Shown here piece after piece: positions 51,988-55,625 of a DNA stretch of 55,625 nucleotides. The notes under the pieces were generated by a model, which saw only the letters and a list, made by a program, of their open reading frames with translations, was not told where the DNA came from and searched no databases. Each line of letters starts with the position of its first letter. Within the stretch, counting starts at the first letter, position 1. The stretch is from Nitrospirales bacterium (GTDB taxonomy: Bacteria; Nitrospirota; Nitrospiria; Nitrospirales; UBA8639). The translations under genes were made by a program, and so were the position numbers. Where the stretch lies: positions 1 to 55,625 of the forward strand of contig BQIU01000016.1 in NCBI GenBank assembly GCA_021603905.1. The letters run 5' to 3'.

Positions 51988-54156
51988 TTACTTCACGGCG
52001 ACAATATTGAGAGGATCATCTTTTCTTGTCACATGAATCATGACGTCTGATTTCTTCCGTGTGAACTCCAGGTCTGCGGAAAGATTGCCTATACGAAGGT
52101 TTTGTAATTGTAAGGACGGTAAAAACTCTGGAAGATAGGGTTTCGTAAATCGAATCTCTTGATCTGCTCCATGAAAAGAAATGCCTAAACTTGCCTGGAC
52201 GAGTAAAAACACCGCTCCTGCCGCCCAAGACTGTGGAGCGCAGGCAACGGGGTACAGAATGGGGCCTTCTCCAGGTCTTCGCTCAAATCCGCAAATAAGT
52301 TCAGGCAGACGATGAAGGTCAGAGTGTACGCTCATATCAAAGAGACCTCGTAAGATCTCTTGAATGCCATCAGTGAATCCGTATCGGCTCATTCCATAGG
52401 CGATCAAGGCATTATCATGTGGCCAGACAGACCCATTATGATACGCCATCGGGTTGTATCGAATTTCATCAGTTGGAATGGTTCGTATCCCCCAGCCAGA
52501 AGAGGACTCTTTCCGTAACAAACCTTTATATATGCGTTCGGCATGTTCCTGCTTCGCGATTCCCGTAAAGAGTGTATGGCCTGCGTTCGTCGATCGCACC
52601 TGACATGGCTGTTTGTTTCCATCCAGGGCGAGAATATAGGTTCCCAGTTCATCTGACCAAAACTTATGAATGAACTGAGCCTGAAGAGCGTTTGCTTGAT
52701 CACGTAACTCCTGGGCTTGCTCCGTGTATCCAAGAACAGTGGCCACCTTCGATGCCGCCAGTTTGGCCGCATAGACATATCCTTGCACTTCACACAGGGC
52801 GATAGGCCCTTCGGCTAATGTGCCATCGGCATGAAACACAGAATCATAGGAATCTTTCCAGCCTTGCTGCGTTAAGCCATTGGGGGTTTTCCCCAAATAT
52901 TCCACAAACCCATCTTGGTCCTTATCTCCATAGTGATCAATCCAAGCCAACGCACGATTCAAGTTTGGCCATAAGGTCTTGATGAAATCTTTGTCACCCG
53001 TTCGATCGTAATAGGCACCGGCTAAAATGATAAAGAGCGGGGTCGAATCGATACTTCCATAATAATGTCCAAAAGGAATTTCTTTGAGAGCCGCCATTTC
53101 GCCTTTTCTCGTTTCATGCAAAATTTTTCCAGGCTCGGCTTCTTGTTCCGGACATATCTCTGACGCTTGCGTGGACGCTAAATTGCTTAACACGCCTCGA
53201 GCAAGATCTGGATTTATCCATAAACATTCTAGCGCTGTAATAATTCCATCACGTCCGAACACCGTGCTAAACCAGGGCACACCCGCATAGGGGTACAGAC
53301 CTTCAGGCAGGTCTGTTGTCATCATACAAATGTCATGAAACGATCGATTCAGCCAATCGTTAAATTGTTCATTCCCCGTATCAATCGTACAAAATCTTTC
53401 CTTGGCTGTTTCCAATGCACCACCAGCTTGGTCCTGTGCGGCGATAAATGCCATAGATTCAGGCACGTGATCATTTACGGCACAGGCAATCTCTATGTCG
53501 AACGTTTTTTCCTCTTTTGGTTGCAGTGCCAACTCAAAGAGAAATGATTGAGTTGTTGATTCACTTGGAACGGGGTCTGCTTTCAAATACGTAGCTCTTG
53601 AGATACCGTCCAACCCCACGTATTGCAAGACCACACTCTTGTCATTGCGTAAGGACGCCGACACATGACCCCGTTGAGAACGTTTTTCTCCACGTACCTC
53701 AAAAATATCTGAAAAATCCGCCTCAAATAGGACGGAGAAACTCACGACTAACGACTCTAAAGAATAATTGGCAAATCGTATCCTTTCAAAACACCGAGCT
53801 TGCCATAAGATTTTTGCTCGAGAAATATGAAGAGTGCCATGTGGAAGAAACGTTTGCTCATTGTCATGAAATTCGGCATTGGTCAAATCTACCGCAAGTA
53901 ACGAATTGTCGAGTCTGATCGTCGAACTGAGCAGACCGGGATGCGTTTCACCTAAACTCAATTCAAATCGTGAAAGAAATCGAGTTCCCTCATGATAGAT
54001 ACCCTCCCCTCCTCGTCCTATCTGTTGAATATCCCCGTATGGATTAAAAATCCCAAACGTTTCTCCATGCTTCAAGACTCGAGTTTGGTTATCGACTAAA
54101 GCCGAAGTGGCCAAAATATACTGTTCGCTTCCAATTTCGATGACGTTGTTACCCAT
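51988..54156 (-). CDS. Amylo-alpha-1,6-glucosidase / glycogen debranching-type enzyme
   Basis: 722 residues. The N-terminal ~270 residues form the GDE N-terminal beta domain (LKHGETFGIFNPYGDIQQIGRGGEGIYHEGTRFLSRFEL), followed by the (alpha/alpha)6 barrel of the GH15/63-like amylo-alpha-1,6-glucosidases (GLYPYAGVPWFSTVFGRDGIITALECLWINPDLARGVL; YYGSIDSTPLFI; WKDSYDSVFHADGTLAEGPIALCEVQGY; NPMAYHNGSVWPHDNALIAYG). It probably trims glycogen or related glucans, or an oligosaccharide in a glycosyl-transfer pathway. A TGAGG site precedes the ATG. It is divergent from the glycosyltransferase gene at 54891. Confidence 0.93.
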   Translation of the reverse strand: MGNNVIEIGSEQYILATSALVDNQTRVLKHGETFGIFNPYGDIQQIGRGGEGIYHEGTRFLSRFELSLGETHPGLLSSTIRLDNSLLAVDLTNAEFHDNEQTFLPHGTLHISRAKILWQARCFERIRFANYSLESLVVSFSVLFEADFSDIFEVRGEKRSQRGHVSASLRNDKSVVLQYVGLDGISRATYLKADPVPSESTTQSFLFELALQPKEEKTFDIEIACAVNDHVPESMAFIAAQDQAGGALETAKERFCTIDTGNEQFNDWLNRSFHDICMMTTDLPEGLYPYAGVPWFSTVFGRDGIITALECLWINPDLARGVLSNLASTQASEICPEQEAEPGKILHETRKGEMAALKEIPFGHYYGSIDSTPLFIILAGAYYDRTGDKDFIKTLWPNLNRALAWIDHYGDKDQDGFVEYLGKTPNGLTQQGWKDSYDSVFHADGTLAEGPIALCEVQGYVYAAKLAASKVATVLGYTEQAQELRDQANALQAQFIHKFWSDELGTYILALDGNKQPCQVRSTNAGHTLFTGIAKQEHAERIYKGLLRKESSSGWGIRTIPTDEIRYNPMAYHNGSVWPHDNALIAYGMSRYGFTDGIQEILRGLFDMSVHSDLHRLPELICGFERRPGEGPILYPVACAPQSWAAGAVFLLVQASLGISFHGADQEIRFTKPYLPEFLPSLQLQNLRIGNLSADLEFTRKKSDVMIHVTRKDDPLNIVAVK

Positions 54157-54802
54157 AAAACCTCACGTTAGGTTTGCGTGCTCGATGATATCCCTTAACC
54201 AATCAACATCTCAGCCATCTCATCAGCCATCTCATCAGCCATCTCAGCAGCCATCTCAGCATTCTCTTTCATATATCTTGCGGGTACGGATATCCCCAGT
54301 CTACTTAATAAACCGGTTTAAGATTTACGCATGATTGATACCAAACATTCCACGACAGTGACTGCGATTCATCTCACATAGCGCTCGAGGAAAGAAGATA
54401 CCTGGATACTTGTACACCTTACTCGTGTTCCACTCAAATAACCCACGACTCTCTCATTTTCTGACGTGTAAATTTTTCATGCTCAAAGAAAAATTTACAT
54501 ACTCATGACGATAACTTTTCTTATTCCAGAAAAACGAGCCAAAGAAGTCATTGTCCAGCATCGTTTTGAATGACAATACCTTCATAAATGTTGACATAAG
54601 GGTTGTATTTTTACGACAGGGAAGAAAAAAACACCTAAAAAAACATATATTTATTATTTCTATATTCATATTCAGTATGAATTTGTAATATTTACGTACC
54701 TTTCATCGTTTCAGGGTGTGTTTGTGAATGACTTCCTCATAGAATAACGTTTTAACTCATCAATTTTATTCATCTTTTTTTCATCCCCATATTATTTCTG
54801 GT
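54157..54802. other. AT-rich divergent interval
   Basis: About 650 bases, notably AT-rich from ~54600, between the glucosidase and glycosyltransferase genes. It holds a short tandem repeat (54207-54260) and, at its right end, a sigma-54 promoter. AAACCT-N6-AGGTTT at about 54159-54176 could form a small hairpin in the glucosidase leader. No coding frame is credible. Confidence 0.6.
54207..54260. repeat. Short tandem repeat (9- and 12-base units)
   Basis: Five units in a row, of 9, 12, 12, 12 and 9 bases: CATCTCAGC, CATCTCATCAGC twice, CATCTCAGCAGC, CATCTCAGC. It is non-coding and lies ~50 bases upstream of the glucosidase start. It may be prone to copy-number change by slippage. Confidence 0.85.
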
Positions 54803-54819
54803 TTGGCACGTCGGTTGCT
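54803..54819 (+). promoter_or_regulatory. Sigma-54 promoter upstream of glycosyltransferase
   Basis: TTGGCACG-TCGG-TTGCT matches the sigma-54 consensus (YTGGCACG-N4-TTGCW) at every key position. The invariant GG (54805-54806) and GC (54817-54818) are separated by exactly 10 bases. The predicted transcription start near 54830 is ~60 bases before the ATG at 54891. Sigma-54 promoters need an AAA+ activator; no such regulator gene is in the window. Confidence 0.82.
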
Positions 54820-54890
54820 TGATTAAAGAGAAATTTTAATTACGCTATGTCTCTTTCAATAATCATTCACCAACAATCAGGAGCTCAATT

Positions 54891-55625
54891 ATGAAAATTG
54901 CCCAAGTTGCACCACTCGCGGAAAGTGTTCCACCGAAATTGTATGGAGGCACCGAACGGATTGTCTCCTATATCACCGAAGAATTAGTTCGATTAGGACA
55001 TGAGGTGACGCTCTTTGCTAGTGGAGACTCTACAACAGCAGGACAGTTACGTTCGATGGGGACTTCTGCGCTTCGTCAGGGATCTAGTGTATCCATTCCA
55101 CAAGCTCCCACGACATTAATGTTAGAGAATGCCTTTCAGGCAGCTGATGATTTTGATCTCATTCATTCTCATTTAGATTTCCTGGCGTTTCCTTTCGCCC
55201 GACGTTGTGAGACTCCAATGCTGACCACCTTGCATGGCCGCTTAGATTTACCCGAGTTAGTTCCCGTATTTCAACAATATCCTGAAATGCCGTTAATCTC
55301 AATTTCTCACGCTCAACGGCAACCATTGCCCTGGGCGAATTGGGCATCAACCGTGTATCACGGTCTACCGAAGGATCTATACTCCTATCATCCCACATCA
55401 GGGGACTATCTGGCATTTGTCGGAAGACTGACTCCTGAAAAACGACCAGATCAAGCAATCGAAGCGGCGAAACGTGCAGGCATGCCTTTGCGCATTGCCG
55501 CCAAGGTCGATCCGGTAGATCAGGCCTATTTCGAGGAAGTTATTCAACCGCTACTCGACCATCCTTTGATTGAATATATTGGAGAGATTAACGACGCTGA
55601 AAAAGACGAGTTTATGGGGAATGCG
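54891..55625 (+). CDS. GT4-family glycosyltransferase (3' end outside window)
   Basis: The frame opens at an ATG with CAGGAG 8 bases upstream and is still open at the window end, giving 245 residues. It has the GT-B Rossmann N-terminus of GT4 enzymes (KIAQVAPLAESVPPKLYGGTERIVSYITEELVRLGHEVTLFASGDS), then DLIHSHLDFLAFPFARR, TTLHGRLD and LISISHAQR. The C-terminal domain begins with DYLAFVGRLTPEKRPDQAIEAAKRAG. The catalytic EX7E region lies beyond the window. It is divergent from the glycogen-debranching-type gene and probably acts in the same glucan or oligosaccharide pathway; donor and acceptor are unknown. Confidence 0.93.
   Translation, partial: MKIAQVAPLAESVPPKLYGGTERIVSYITEELVRLGHEVTLFASGDSTTAGQLRSMGTSALRQGSSVSIPQAPTTLMLENAFQAADDFDLIHSHLDFLAFPFARRCETPMLTTLHGRLDLPELVPVFQQYPEMPLISISHAQRQPLPWANWASTVYHGLPKDLYSYHPTSGDYLAFVGRLTPEKRPDQAIEAAKRAGMPLRIAAKVDPVDQAYFEEVIQPLLDHPLIEYIGEINDAEKDEFMGNA

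Overview
The window reads as chromosomal DNA of a Gram-negative bacterium of moderate GC content (roughly 45-50% by eye). It carries an outer-membrane lipid transport (Mla-type) operon, many lipoprotein signals, a PEP-CTERM protein, multi-domain sensor kinases, a lipoprotein di-haem peroxidase, an encapsulated-ferritin-like protein, a Ku/LigD end-joining pair and a MetX-MetW fusion. This mixture would suit Nitrospirota (a Nitrospira-like nitrite oxidiser), but no marker gene is present and that placement is inference. I found no rRNA, tRNA or CRISPR array.

Layout. 1-4.1 kb: the end of a zinc alcohol dehydrogenase, a CHRD/PEP-CTERM protein, and leftward small genes including a cupin gene broken by one stop codon. 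4.2-9.7 kb: one tight rightward operon. It starts with a receiver-PP2C phosphatase, an RsbW-like kinase and a STAS protein, and runs by gene overlap into an MCE/Mla-type ABC lipid transporter (permease, ATPase, MCE protein, lipoprotein). 9.8-17.1 kb: membrane, VanZ, SDR, NTF2-like, sterol-desaturase, zinc-ribbon, GYD and cupin genes, mostly single and separated by gene-free gaps. 17.3-24.4 kb: tex, then Ku and ligD, then a small exported protein. The Ku/ligD block is bracketed by a ~260-bp direct repeat made of the 3' end of tex plus the 3' end of the facing gene, so it looks like an insertion between two formerly neighbouring convergent genes.

24.8-35 kb: an entericidin-like lipoprotein, a hybrid histidine kinase translationally coupled to a di-haem cytochrome c peroxidase, a 1067-residue PAS kinase with a carboxymuconolactone-decarboxylase-like N-terminus and a C-terminal receiver, an orphan EncFtn ferritin, and phosphoglucomutase. 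35.4-37.6 kb: a cytochrome c, a LEA-type lipoprotein and an alpha/beta hydrolase.

37.6-46 kb is an accessory, repeat-built region. It holds an orphan Phd antitoxin, a Phd/RelE pair lying between two ~600-bp direct copies of an exported-protein gene, an IS256 transposase fragment enclosed by perfect 16-bp inverted repeats, three copies (one partial) of a conserved non-coding repeat, a 157-bp MITE-like element interrupting a partial copy of a lytic-transglycosylase lipoprotein gene, a DUF2971 gene, and an unknown two-gene unit. 46.6-49.8 kb: methionine synthesis (O-acetylhomoserine sulfhydrylase and a MetX-MetW fusion). 49.8-51.7 kb: lipocalin, DUF6624 and NYN proteins. 52-55.6 kb: a glycogen-debranching-type glucosidase, divergent from a glycosyltransferase that is preceded by a near-consensus sigma-54 promoter and is cut by the window end.
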